Origin: Alicyclobacillaceae bacterium I2511
Lineage (GTDB): Bacteria > Bacillota > Bacilli > Alicyclobacillales > Alicyclobacillaceae
Direction of reading: 5' to 3'
Length of the DNA: 64,000 bases
Assembly: GCA_003584005.1 (NCBI GenBank)
Contig: QXHL01000006.1
Span: 1-64,000 of the forward strand
The notes below the pieces were generated by a model. It did no database searches. It was given only the letters and a program-made list of their open reading frames with translations, and was not told the origin of the DNA. Shown piece after piece: positions 8,589 through 17,064 of this stretch (position 1 is its first letter; each line of letters starts with the position of its first letter). A program made the position numbers and the translations under genes.

Positions 8589-9742
8589 TTTCCCGCCACC
8601 CCTTTCCCACCACGGAGGGCTGGAACGGATAGACACAAGCCATTGCGAAAGAGGGTACGCCTTCCCCGCCAAATTTCTGGAGTGACATCCACCATGTGGC
8701 CCTCCGGACGCCAAGGGAACCACGACCCCTCGGCAAACATGCGAACAGAGCGGCGCTTCACTTGCTGTCCATCATCCCCATATGCAGACCACCCCCGCCT
8801 GTCCACCCATTGTACTGACGCCCCCCGCCAATCATGCAGGGTCTCTGCACCTGCAGGGTGGTAGAGAGACAGCGAAATATATCCATCGGCCTGAAAGGAT
8901 GGATGCAACAACTGCCACAACTCTGTAAGGGCCCGTGTCCCATGACGAGTCCCCGATTGGCCTAGTTCGCCCATCTTGACTTCAGATTCTTCTTGCAGCA
9001 GGTGCCATTGAGTGGAAAAACGGCCATAGCCAATACTGCGTTTCCCGCCGATTCCGCTTTCCCCCAACCAACGCAAGGAAGTCTCCACCGTCTTCTGCCA
9101 CTCAGGAGTTACTTGCAAAATGAAAAACAGTCCTGAACCCTCACCGTAGACCCGTAGTCCTTGACGGAAATATTCTGAAGCAGATGTTTCCCGGTCCAGA
9201 CTGACTCGCGGAATAAGCGTTTCATTTCCCACACTAAGCAAATCCTTAGTGCGTGATAAATTGAGACTCTCATAGTCTTCCTCAGAAAAATCAGTTGCAG
9301 TAATCCATTGATGAAAGAGGGATATGGGAACGAAGCGAACCTTTTTTACGGCTTTTGCCCACTTCGCGCGAATCAGTGGGTCTCCCTCAAATCCCGGTGG
9401 TGGTAACATTGGTTTGGGCAAAAAGTACAGTGGCTCGTCGCCCCCCGTATTAAGATTCTTTTTCAACACGGGAAACGCGCTGCTGACACGAAATGGGCCA
9501 GGAATCCCTTCGAAGGCTTGCAACTCTACAGCTTCCTGTGGCAAAGTTTCTGCCCCTGCTTGTGCAAGTTCATTCACCCAGCGCTGGACCGTGGCATCGC
9601 CGTACAGTTGACGAATCGCGACGGTGATGGCGCTGAACCAGGTATCCGAACGCAAAATTTGCGTCGTGGCCTCTTCTCCAATTCCGGGTTCACCTACATG
9701 TACTGGGCTTTGAAAATTCATTTCCACCACATAGTCCACGCG
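8585..9742 (-). CDS. csm4: Type III-A effector subunit Csm4
   Basis: Cas5-type RAMP protein that binds the crRNA 5' tag and docks Cas10. About 385 aa. Visible features are the N-terminal strand YVVEMNFQSPVHVGEPG, the acidic segment ILRSDTWFSAI and the glycine-rich GESGIGGKRSIGYGRF loop. The GTG at 9742 is chosen because an AAAGGGCGG sequence precedes it and it lies 13 bases after the csm3 stop. Downstream it overlaps csm5 by four bases. Confidence 0.9.
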   Translation of the reverse strand, partial: RVDYVVEMNFQSPVHVGEPGIGEEATTQILRSDTWFSAITVAIRQLYGDATVQRWVNELAQAGAETLPQEAVELQAFEGIPGPFRVSSAFPVLKKNLNTGGDEPLYFLPKPMLPPPGFEGDPLIRAKWAKAVKKVRFVPISLFHQWITATDFSEEDYESLNLSRTKDLLSVGNETLIPRVSLDRETSASEYFRQGLRVYGEGSGLFFILQVTPEWQKTVETSLRWLGESGIGGKRSIGYGRFSTQWHLLQEESEVKMGELGQSGTRHGTRALTELWQLLHPSFQADGYISLSLYHPAGAETLHDWRGASVQWVDRRGWSAYGDDGQQVKRRSVRMFAEGSWFPWRPEGHMVDVTPEIWRGRRTLFRNGLCLSVPALRGGKGVAGK

Positions 9743-9755
9743 TCCATCCGCCCTT

Positions 9756-10586
9756 TCAAACGTGCTGAGAAGCGAAGCCGTTGGCAAATAGCCCCGCCAC
9801 CTGGTCCCAGTGCGACCGTAGCGGAAACTCCTCGCCAAAGTCGTCTAAAATCAATGCTGAATCATCTCCGTTGCGATAAGTGTCAAGAGTTCTCACCACG
9901 AGCTGTTCACACTTAAACTGTACTTGGCCATAGCCACGCGACCCATGCCCACCTAAAGCGTCATCCTCAAGAATACGCAACTGCTCTATTATATTCTGCC
10001 AGTCGTCCAAAATCTGTGTTGTATCAGTCACTGTGTATACTAACTCAAAGTGAAATTCAGACCCTGCCGGGACCCGTTCTATCTGACGAGGATTGGCTGC
10101 CGCCGTCAGGCGATCCAAACCATTTTCAGATTTCCATTCAGTCATGTACAAACCGGTTTCTAAACCTTTCAGTTCTTCTGCCGACTCCCTGGTTAAATGC
10201 AAGTCACGCACTGCCAATCGGGCGGGTAAATTATTACCCTCGTCCTGCTTGCTACTCGTAGCACCAAACATGCGACAAACAGGACATTCTGGTTTAGTAC
10301 ACTCATGACGGTGCTTCACATTCCCCCCACCAGGGCGGGAAAAATATTGCTCTACATTTCCATTCCGTTGCCGTGTAAATTCTGTTCTCTCCAACAGGGA
10401 CCGCAATTTCCCTTTGAGTGAACTACCCGGTATGTAGGGATACCTGGTAACCGGATCGCGTACCACTGGCGAGTCAATGCCTCCAATGCTCATAGAATCG
10501 GAAAGAGCACCAATATGCAGTCCTGTGATTACTTTCATTGTGCCAGAAAGAAAAATTTTCCCATAAAGGTGTGCATATGCCGTCAT
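9756..10586 (-). CDS. csm3: Type III-A backbone RNase Csm3
   Basis: Cas7-type backbone subunit that cuts bound target RNA every six nucleotides. The motif LHIGALSDSMSIGGIDSPVVRD aligns with known Csm3 proteins and places the catalytic Asp at D38, so target-RNA cleavage looks intact. YIPGSSLKGKLR is the crRNA-binding glycine loop. A CTKPECPVCRMFG cysteine cluster forms the zinc knuckle, and GGHGSRGYGQV is the C-terminal G-loop. The start follows directly on the csm2 stop (TAAATG). Confidence 0.97.
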   Translation of the reverse strand: MTAYAHLYGKIFLSGTMKVITGLHIGALSDSMSIGGIDSPVVRDPVTRYPYIPGSSLKGKLRSLLERTEFTRQRNGNVEQYFSRPGGGNVKHRHECTKPECPVCRMFGATSSKQDEGNNLPARLAVRDLHLTRESAEELKGLETGLYMTEWKSENGLDRLTAAANPRQIERVPAGSEFHFELVYTVTDTTQILDDWQNIIEQLRILEDDALGGHGSRGYGQVQFKCEQLVVRTLDTYRNGDDSALILDDFGEEFPLRSHWDQVAGLFANGFASQHV

Positions 10587-11042
10587 TTACTTGTCACTCC
10601 CTCCCAGATAGCGATGATAGGCCACAACGGTTTCGACGAAACGCACTAGATTGGTAAAATCCTGTTTATCATGAAGGTGTTCCAGGGCATAGCTGAACGC
10701 TTGTTCAAAATTCTTCAGTGCCTCTGCTGATCCTTTCTCCGCCCTCCCCGCAGCGTAAATCAAGCGGATCTTTGTGAGCTTCACCTGCTCCAGATCTAGT
10801 CTTGATGAACTGCGCAAACGCTGCAATTCATCGATAAATTTTCGAATTTGACTCGTAGTCACTTTTTTATCTTTCATTACTTTAGCAAGTTGCTCACCGA
10901 CATTTAAGATCCCCGTTGCATCCCATTTTTTTAGATCCTGATCCCCAAATTTTTCTTTCATTGTTTGACGCACATTCCAAGACGGTCGATCGTCATTTCG
11001 ATGATACTGCGTTGGTGTCCTTCCAGTGTCGCTATTTTGCAT
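10587..11042 (-). CDS. csm2: Type III-A small subunit Csm2
   Basis: All-alpha small subunit (about 151 aa) that forms the belly filament of the Csm complex along crRNA and target RNA. The central region TTSQIRKFIDELQRLR and LTKIRLIYAAGRAEKG is the recognisable Csm2 core, with the C-terminal YALEHLHDKQDFTNLVRFVE helices. Of two ATGs, the one at 11042 has the better spacing to GGGAGGGG. The start region overlaps the cas10 stop. Confidence 0.92.
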   Translation of the reverse strand: MQNSDTGRTPTQYHRNDDRPSWNVRQTMKEKFGDQDLKKWDATGILNVGEQLAKVMKDKKVTTSQIRKFIDELQRLRSSSRLDLEQVKLTKIRLIYAAGRAEKGSAEALKNFEQAFSYALEHLHDKQDFTNLVRFVETVVAYHRYLGGSDK

Positions 11043-13254
11043 GTTCATTCCCCTCCCTTGTCCATAAGTTTAACCAGGTGAACACCACTCGCCAAGCGGC
11101 ATAATACTTGCGATCAACCAGTTTAGTTTTGACAGACTGCCACGCCTGCTCTTTTTGTTTTTCCATCTGAAGTCTTGCAATCTGATAGAGAAACTTTGCA
11201 AAATGAGTCGCATTCCGGTCCATCAGGTCCGTGAAATTCAGACCGAAGTAAATGAAGCTACGGGGTAACCCTAATTCCATCAGAGGTTTGAGCAGTTCGC
11301 TTCGAACAGTTTCAAGTGTCTTCCAATCTATATCCAAGGGAAATTGAGTGGTTTCCTTGTCCAACTGTAATTCATCATTCCCAGCCGTTTGATTCTTCCC
11401 CATAGAACTGTTAGTGATATTCAGCGTCGGTAAGGATTGGTAAAAAAGCGTCAGTCGATTCTTCCCATTGTCTTTAGCTTGCTCTTCTGCTTTGCCAGCC
11501 CAGTTGGCCAAGTGGTAGAGAGGAACATGGTAGTCGGCGACAATCAATCCGCCAGATATGGTGATATGCTTGTTGTCCCCTGTATAACGAGTGAACTCCC
11601 GTTGAATCATTGGAGCAAATTCAGCGAGGTCATCCCAACTTCCCACCATAAACAAATCGTCTCCCCCGGCATACACCACGTGGAACTTGCCCTTTCCTTT
11701 GGCGTCCGCCTGCTGGCAGAGTAGGTTTAATTGCTCACTGAAAAAACGGGAAAGCTCTCGCGACAGAGTGCTGACATTAGCAAAATTGCGGTTTCCCGTA
11801 CTCATTCCTCTCGCAAAGATCTGTCCGAGATTGTCCACATCCATGCGCAATACGCCTAACTTTTTTGCCCCAGTAGAGTCGAGCGCCAACTTCTCGAAGG
11901 TACAAAACTGCCCATTTGAATCAGTTTTAGCATAGCCCGGGGGTTCCAACAAACGTTCATATTTGTAAAAGTCATCGTCTTGAACAGCGAAACGCCACTC
12001 CCACTGTTTATCTGCAATTCCTTTTTGTAGGACGTTCCTATCCGCACCTTTGCTTGGAACAAGGGCATACCCACGACCACAGACTTCAATCTCCGCCGCT
12101 TGCGAACCTGGTTCCAGCAAACGAATTCCTACAGCCCGTGGCAAGTTTGTCCCCAATTTTTCTAATCTGATGCAAGTGTCACACAACAAGCGTTCTGTTT
12201 CTGCAGAATCCTCGCCCCGTACTCGATGTAACGGTCGTTCATCAGTATGGCAAACATCACACTCCTCCATGCTCGCCTCTCTGGGTTGCAGCGGATTCAG
12301 GGCTGACTCCAAAGATAATTGTTGAAAATAGCGCTGTCCCTTTTGCTGACCTGTGGCACGTGCCACCACACCCCAGACATCCGCATTGGCAAATTCAGCA
12401 TCGTTCATTTCAACCCAACCGACAGCCAAAAACAGTTTGCCTCCCAACTGCTGCAAAAGCCACTGATTCATTTCTATAGCGGTTTTATTCAATACACGCA
12501 AAGTCTCAGAAGTATTGGGTAAAAGCAAGTACGCCCCACCCCCACCGACATACACCTGGTGAAAATCAGGCAAGTCCAATTGGTGCAAAACGTGATTGAC
12601 AAAATCCAAAATTACTAATTGTAAAAAGAATGAGCGACCCCGTAATGTCTTGAGAGCACCCTTGGGATGAACGGTGTAAATAAAATCCTGAATTCCAGAG
12701 AGGTCTATGCCAATAAACAAATAGGGTTTCAAGGCATCTCCAACTTTTAACAGACAGGAATGACGCGCCAAGCGTAATTTCAACAGGTCATATAAAGAAG
12801 TTGGTGTCGTATTTCCCCTCAAGGTCGCCTCAAGGTCTGTGCAATCACGAGACAGCACATTCAGCAATCGCTGGGTGTGAAGCTGCCCGTTATCCAATGA
12901 CGTTAAATGATGCAAGAGTTGTTTGCGATTAAAGGAATGTGCAGATTTTGTTTGTTTCAATTCAGTTGAATCAAATCTTATCTTTGTAAAAATGGATGTG
13001 GCCCTGGCTTCTGGTAGAACCTTGAACACATCCAGTCGAGAGCTGGGCTGAGAGGCTTGTATGGACTTCCATTGTTGCAATGCTGCACGATATTCAGCCG
13101 ATTGGGTCTGCTGATTTATCCAGTGAAGTCCTTCTTGCCATTGCCAATCTTGAAACCATGTCCGCAAATCCTGTAGCAGATATACCGTATGCCAGTTCAA
13201 GCGAATGGTCACCCCCATTCTGAAACTCAATTTCATGCCTCGGTAGAGTAGCAA
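11032..13254 (-). CDS. cas10: Cas10/Csm1 with intact cyclase motif and no visible HD motif
   Basis: Large subunit of the type III-A complex (740 aa). On target binding, Cas10 makes cyclic oligoadenylate that activates Csm6. The first Palm starts near residue 180 (IGIDLSGIQDFIY), a Cys4 zinc site lies at C332, C335, C358 and C361, and the second Palm carries GGDD at 530-533 (VVYAGGDDLFMVG) after RMDVDNLG. The N-terminal 90 residues hold no HD pair, so the DNase activity of many Cas10 proteins is probably missing. The start is uncertain (TTG 13254 or ATG 13236/13218, none with a strong ribosome site), and it follows csm6 by about 30 bases. Confidence 0.93.
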   Translation of the reverse strand: MLLYRGMKLSFRMGVTIRLNWHTVYLLQDLRTWFQDWQWQEGLHWINQQTQSAEYRAALQQWKSIQASQPSSRLDVFKVLPEARATSIFTKIRFDSTELKQTKSAHSFNRKQLLHHLTSLDNGQLHTQRLLNVLSRDCTDLEATLRGNTTPTSLYDLLKLRLARHSCLLKVGDALKPYLFIGIDLSGIQDFIYTVHPKGALKTLRGRSFFLQLVILDFVNHVLHQLDLPDFHQVYVGGGGAYLLLPNTSETLRVLNKTAIEMNQWLLQQLGGKLFLAVGWVEMNDAEFANADVWGVVARATGQQKGQRYFQQLSLESALNPLQPREASMEECDVCHTDERPLHRVRGEDSAETERLLCDTCIRLEKLGTNLPRAVGIRLLEPGSQAAEIEVCGRGYALVPSKGADRNVLQKGIADKQWEWRFAVQDDDFYKYERLLEPPGYAKTDSNGQFCTFEKLALDSTGAKKLGVLRMDVDNLGQIFARGMSTGNRNFANVSTLSRELSRFFSEQLNLLCQQADAKGKGKFHVVYAGGDDLFMVGSWDDLAEFAPMIQREFTRYTGDNKHITISGGLIVADYHVPLYHLANWAGKAEEQAKDNGKNRLTLFYQSLPTLNITNSSMGKNQTAGNDELQLDKETTQFPLDIDWKTLETVRSELLKPLMELGLPRSFIYFGLNFTDLMDRNATHFAKFLYQIARLQMEKQKEQAWQSVKTKLVDRKYYAAWRVVFTWLNLWTREGNEHAK

Positions 13255-13286
13255 TCAAACACTCACGCGTCCAATCAATGATTTTC

Positions 13287-14834
13287 TCATGTGTCCTGTA
13301 ACAAGTCTTGAATACAGGCATGAACCTCGTCATACGGATTGGAAATTGCGTTACCATTCCCTTCATTCCCAGAAAGACGCCCGGCAATATCCATCAACAC
13401 AGGAAATAGGTCCTCCACTTCTGGTGTATTGGAAGGAAACAAGTGTTGTGGCATGTCCCGAAAACCCGCCTGCAGTCTTTCTTGCACCGCATCCCGGGAG
13501 ATGCCTTGAACCCTGTGTACAATGTCATTGCGCAATTTAATCAGAGGGTCCAACGCCTGGAGCGTTGCCAAATCCGCATTACCATCTCCGGTAAGGTAAC
13601 GCCCAATTGCGGTGAGAATGAGTTGGTTAACCTCGCGATCGACACGAACTTCTAGTTTTTTTTGCTGACCCTCTTGTACAAATGAATAAGTTTGCAAATA
13701 CTCCTGCAAATTGAGTTGTTCTCGAACCCATTTATTGTCGATGTACTTTCCATCTTTTGTAAAAACTACACCTCTTTGTACCACAAACCGTCGCAGGGCC
13801 TGTTCTCGAAATGAACCCAAAAGAACCGCCATGGCAATGTATGATTTTTGTCGAGCAAATACCCCAACCTGAAAAAGGGTCTCAAACAGTCGCCTGGTTT
13901 CTGTGATGTCATGCTGCAACTGATATAAATCTGTAAGCCAGTTATCCAGAGAATTACTAACCTTTGAACGCACCCTACTGTCGTGAATTTGATTTTGTCG
14001 GCCTTGCAGGGACTGCAATATTTTTTTAGATTCCGTCAGATTACCATTCATCCGTTCCACTGCATATGCGGCTAAATCGCGTACCAGATATGCCTCTGTG
14101 GGATACAATGTATCCTCAGTAAACAACTCCTGAACCATTTGAAATGATGAATGCTCGCTCGCCCCCAGTGCTTTGTCAGATAAGGCACGAAAGCGGATTC
14201 TTTGCATGAATTCCAATTTACGCACTGGCCCGTTTTCCGGTTTATGCAAAAAAGATATATTACCGGTTAACTGCGCAGCTCCGAGTAACATCGCCTCATT
14301 CATTTGCTGGGTCCCGCCAGTAAGACCAAAAATGATATGTTTACTTGTTAAATCAGATCTTGTAGTCCAACTCGCAGCCTTTTCTGCCAGCCTTTTTTCA
14401 TAGAAGGGCAACAGACTGTCTAAATTTGTCGGGTTAAGGTTAATCTGTTCAGTTTGTACCCTGATATGTGTGGGTAGACCAAAATCCACCTTATACTTGG
14501 CAATTGCCTCGGCCACAGGATAAGTATCATTTACTGCATAAACCGCATCTGTCTGTTGCGTACCAAAGAGAACCAGCAATTTTATTTCTTCATGAATTTC
14601 ATTTTCGACATAGTCTACGTAGGGAAGTATGATGGACAAATAGAACTTTTTCCGTTGCTCGACTGTAGCCTGTTCACTTTTCAAAAAATCCCCCAGCAAT
14701 TGCATCGTACCACTGGGCAGTGAGGTATTTCCCTCTGTTTTTGGAATGTCCGTATTTTTACCATTTATCATCAAACACATAGATTGAGAGGCTTTCAAAT
14801 CCCGAAGCCCCAAATTCACAACCAGAATCGCCAA
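13287..14834 (-). CDS. csm6: Csm6/Csx1-family CARF-HEPN ribonuclease
   Basis: Stand-alone RNase activated by the cyclic oligoadenylate that Cas10 makes. The 515-aa protein opens with the Rossmann strand ILVVNLGLRDL, has CARF signatures LLVLFGTQQTD and LTGGTQQMNEAML (residues 87-183), and ends with a HEPN domain whose R435-x4-H440 motif (RNDIVH) is intact. The start is taken at TTG 14834, with GAAGGGTGG upstream. It is the first gene of the type III operon, so sensor and effector are produced with Cas10. Confidence 0.92.
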   Translation of the reverse strand: MAILVVNLGLRDLKASQSMCLMINGKNTDIPKTEGNTSLPSGTMQLLGDFLKSEQATVEQRKKFYLSIILPYVDYVENEIHEEIKLLVLFGTQQTDAVYAVNDTYPVAEAIAKYKVDFGLPTHIRVQTEQINLNPTNLDSLLPFYEKRLAEKAASWTTRSDLTSKHIIFGLTGGTQQMNEAMLLGAAQLTGNISFLHKPENGPVRKLEFMQRIRFRALSDKALGASEHSSFQMVQELFTEDTLYPTEAYLVRDLAAYAVERMNGNLTESKKILQSLQGRQNQIHDSRVRSKVSNSLDNWLTDLYQLQHDITETRRLFETLFQVGVFARQKSYIAMAVLLGSFREQALRRFVVQRGVVFTKDGKYIDNKWVREQLNLQEYLQTYSFVQEGQQKKLEVRVDREVNQLILTAIGRYLTGDGNADLATLQALDPLIKLRNDIVHRVQGISRDAVQERLQAGFRDMPQHLFPSNTPEVEDLFPVLMDIAGRLSGNEGNGNAISNPYDEVHACIQDLLQDT

Positions 14835-15151
14835 TCCATAAACACCACCCTTCTTTTAAACCGATATTTGGATAATGAAAATTACTGTACGCTTTTCTAT
14901 CTCGTTAGTGTGCAATGGAATCATGAGACTACTCTATTAAGAATACGCGTCATTCTATTCAATTCCTGCAATGGATTAGCAAAATCATATAAATAATTCC
15001 ATGGGTAGCTATGGATGTTCATAATTCGCGCAATCTTGCAAGTCGCAATACAGCAACGACTTCAGTCTCATGTATTCCAAGAAGCAAGTAACGAGTCAAA
15101 CTACAGAGTAATGACATAACGATTTGGGTAACAGTGGAATTTTAATAGGTA
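14835..15151. other. Upstream region of the csm operon
   Basis: This region of 317 AT-rich bases lies between csm6 and the distal end of array 2 and must hold the csm promoter on the minus strand. TTGAAT followed 16 bases later by TTAATA (roughly 14930-14962) is a weak candidate. No gene is visible. A repeat of array 2 ends at its high-coordinate edge. Confidence 0.4.
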
Positions 15152-16810
15152 CTTCAACGGGGCCGTGGCAGTAGGCCACGGAACAACTTTAAGATCTTTA
15201 GATGTTAATGTTGAAGATTTGTGCTTCAACGGGGCCGTGGCAGTAGGCCACGGAGCAACCTGGGGCCTTATCCGGCGCGGGTTTTCGGCTCATCACCCTT
15301 CAACGGGGCCGTGGCAGTAGGCCACGGAGCAACATTAAGCAGGCTGGGATGTATCGAGGGGTGTATCAGCCTTCAACGGGGCCGTGGCAGTAGGCCACGG
15401 AGCAACCTGGGGCCTTATCCGGCGCGGGTTTTCGGCTCATCACCCTTCAACGGGGCCGTGGCAGTAGGCCACGGAGCAACTCTAAGGCTGGAGTTGATTT
15501 ACAACTCGGAGGGTTCCTTCAACGGGGCCGTGGCAGTAGGCCACGGAGCAACGCGCCTTTAATAAGGTCAGCAATTGACAAGTCATAATCACTGCCTTCA
15601 ACGGGGCCGTGGCAGTAGGCCACGGAGCAACTTGCAGCGCAGGCATACCCGGGCCGTGTGTTGGCCCTTCAACGGGGCCGTGGCAGTAGGCCACGGAGCA
15701 ACGTTGTCCCTTCACGCTCCCTTCCCCACCACATATCTTGCCTTCAACGGGGCCGTGGCAGTAGGCCACGGAGCAACCACGTTTGCACCCCCTAATCAAC
15801 AAACCTATACGCCCTTCAACGGGGCCGTGGCAGTAGGCCACGGAGCAACAAGATTACTATTAAACTACTTTTAGGAGATAATTATAATCCTTCAACGGGG
15901 CCGTGGCAGTAGGCCACGGAGCAACGAGGCAGGAGAGGAACTCTGCTTCCGTTGCGAAACATCTTCAACGGGGCCGTGGCAGTAGGCCACGGAGCAACAA
16001 GAGGAACAAGCGGTGGCGAGTGCCTTAGCCCAATCTTCAACGGGGCCGTGGCAGTAGGCCACGGAGCAACCACCTGTGCCACGCTCCTTTTGCAGGCGGC
16101 TGTCCATCCTCTTCAACGGGGCCGTGGCAGTAGGCCACGGAGCAACACTGCCAGTAGCAAGCAAAAGCAAGACGTAGTTGATCCTTCAACGGGGCCGTGG
16201 CAGTAGGCCACGGAGCAACCTCGCGGGATTTAACAAGGCATTGCCGCCCATCCTCCTTCAACGGGGCCGTGGCAGTAGGCCACGGAGCAACCAACGCCGT
16301 GGGGCTGTGGGTAGACATGGGCCTCGGGACCTTCAACGGGGCCGTGGCAGTAGGCCACGGAGCAACCATTACCCACAAGGTTTGACCGTCGTCCCACACA
16401 TCCCCTTCAACGGGGCCGTGGCAGTAGGCCACGGAGCAACGCCAGCAGGAGCGGGTGGTGATTCACCGGCTGCTGGTCCTTCAACGGGGCCGTGGCAGTA
16501 GGCCACGGAGCAACGTGAGTCTAGCGTAGGTAACTATCATGCCGGGAATATTTGCCTTCAACGGGGCCGTGGCAGTAGGCCACGGAGCAACCTCAAAGCA
16601 GATGGATTTACCACGCTCTACTACACCTTCAACGGGGCCGTGGCAGTAGGCCACGGAGCAACGGGGCCTTTGCGACGGCACTAAGACAGATGGGGGCACC
16701 TTCAACGGGGCCGTGGCAGTAGGCCACGGAGCAACTCCAACAGGAACTTCACGCTCGGCACATGACGGTGGGTCCTTCAACGGGGCCGTGGCAGTAGGCC
16801 ACGGAGCAAC
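15152..16810 (-). CRISPR. CRISPR array 2: 23 repeats, 22 spacers, one spacer duplicated
   Basis: This array has the same 36-nt repeat as array 1. Repeat starts are 15152, 15224, 15298, 15371, 15445, 15517, 15596, 15667, 15742, 15814, 15890, 15963, 16035, 16111, 16184, 16256, 16331, 16405, 16479, 16556, 16627, 16700 and 16775. The base preceding the repeat is mostly C (so GTTGAAGG on the crRNA strand), T in three consecutive units (15963, 16035, 16111), and G once. The distal-most repeat is degenerate (GGAACAAC for GGAGCAAC), fitting a leader at the high end. Spacers at 15260-15297 and 15407-15444 are identical. Confidence 0.98.
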
Positions 16811-16988
16811 CCTTCTGCTGCCAGGCCATGCGTGGCGCGGGATTCCAGCGTTTTTTCGCGAACCTCATGAAACCTCGTCCACACAGAAGCCTGCTCATTA
16901 GGTACATCCCTTAACAACTCCTATTGTACCAAGAAAAATTCATGTTCGCGAACCCCCCGGGAAAATCGTCATCACTATAGGTTCGCGC
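16811..16988 (-). promoter_or_regulatory. CRISPR leader of array 2
   Basis: This is the second copy of the 178-base leader, about 97% identical to 6079-6256. It sits directly next to the newest repeat of array 2 and contains the same TTCGCGAA palindromes and TACAAT hexamer. Conservation of the whole block implies that the single Cas1-Cas2-Cas4 set can insert spacers at both loci. Confidence 0.85.
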
Positions 16989-17064
16989 ACGCTGTACCCT
17001 CAACTTTTCCTAATTATCTTAGCGACAAAAATATCTAATTCAAATCCACCCGGTGAAACTTCAA

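Noticed and set aside
13094-13387. A second frame overlapping the cas10 N-terminus and csm6 3' end (contains HEKIIDWTRECLIATL)
   Set aside because: It could be imagined as a frameshifted HD region of Cas10, but no HD pair is visible and the frame used for cas10 runs smoothly into the Cas10 body. Kept only as a reason to resequence.
15188-15223. The AT-rich, leader-distal spacer of array 2 as a regulator of the csm promoter
   Set aside because: I compared its seed with 14835-15151 and found no match longer than six bases.
15221-16901. Similar repetitive frames through array 2
   Set aside because: Same cause: repeat-derived, not protein genes.
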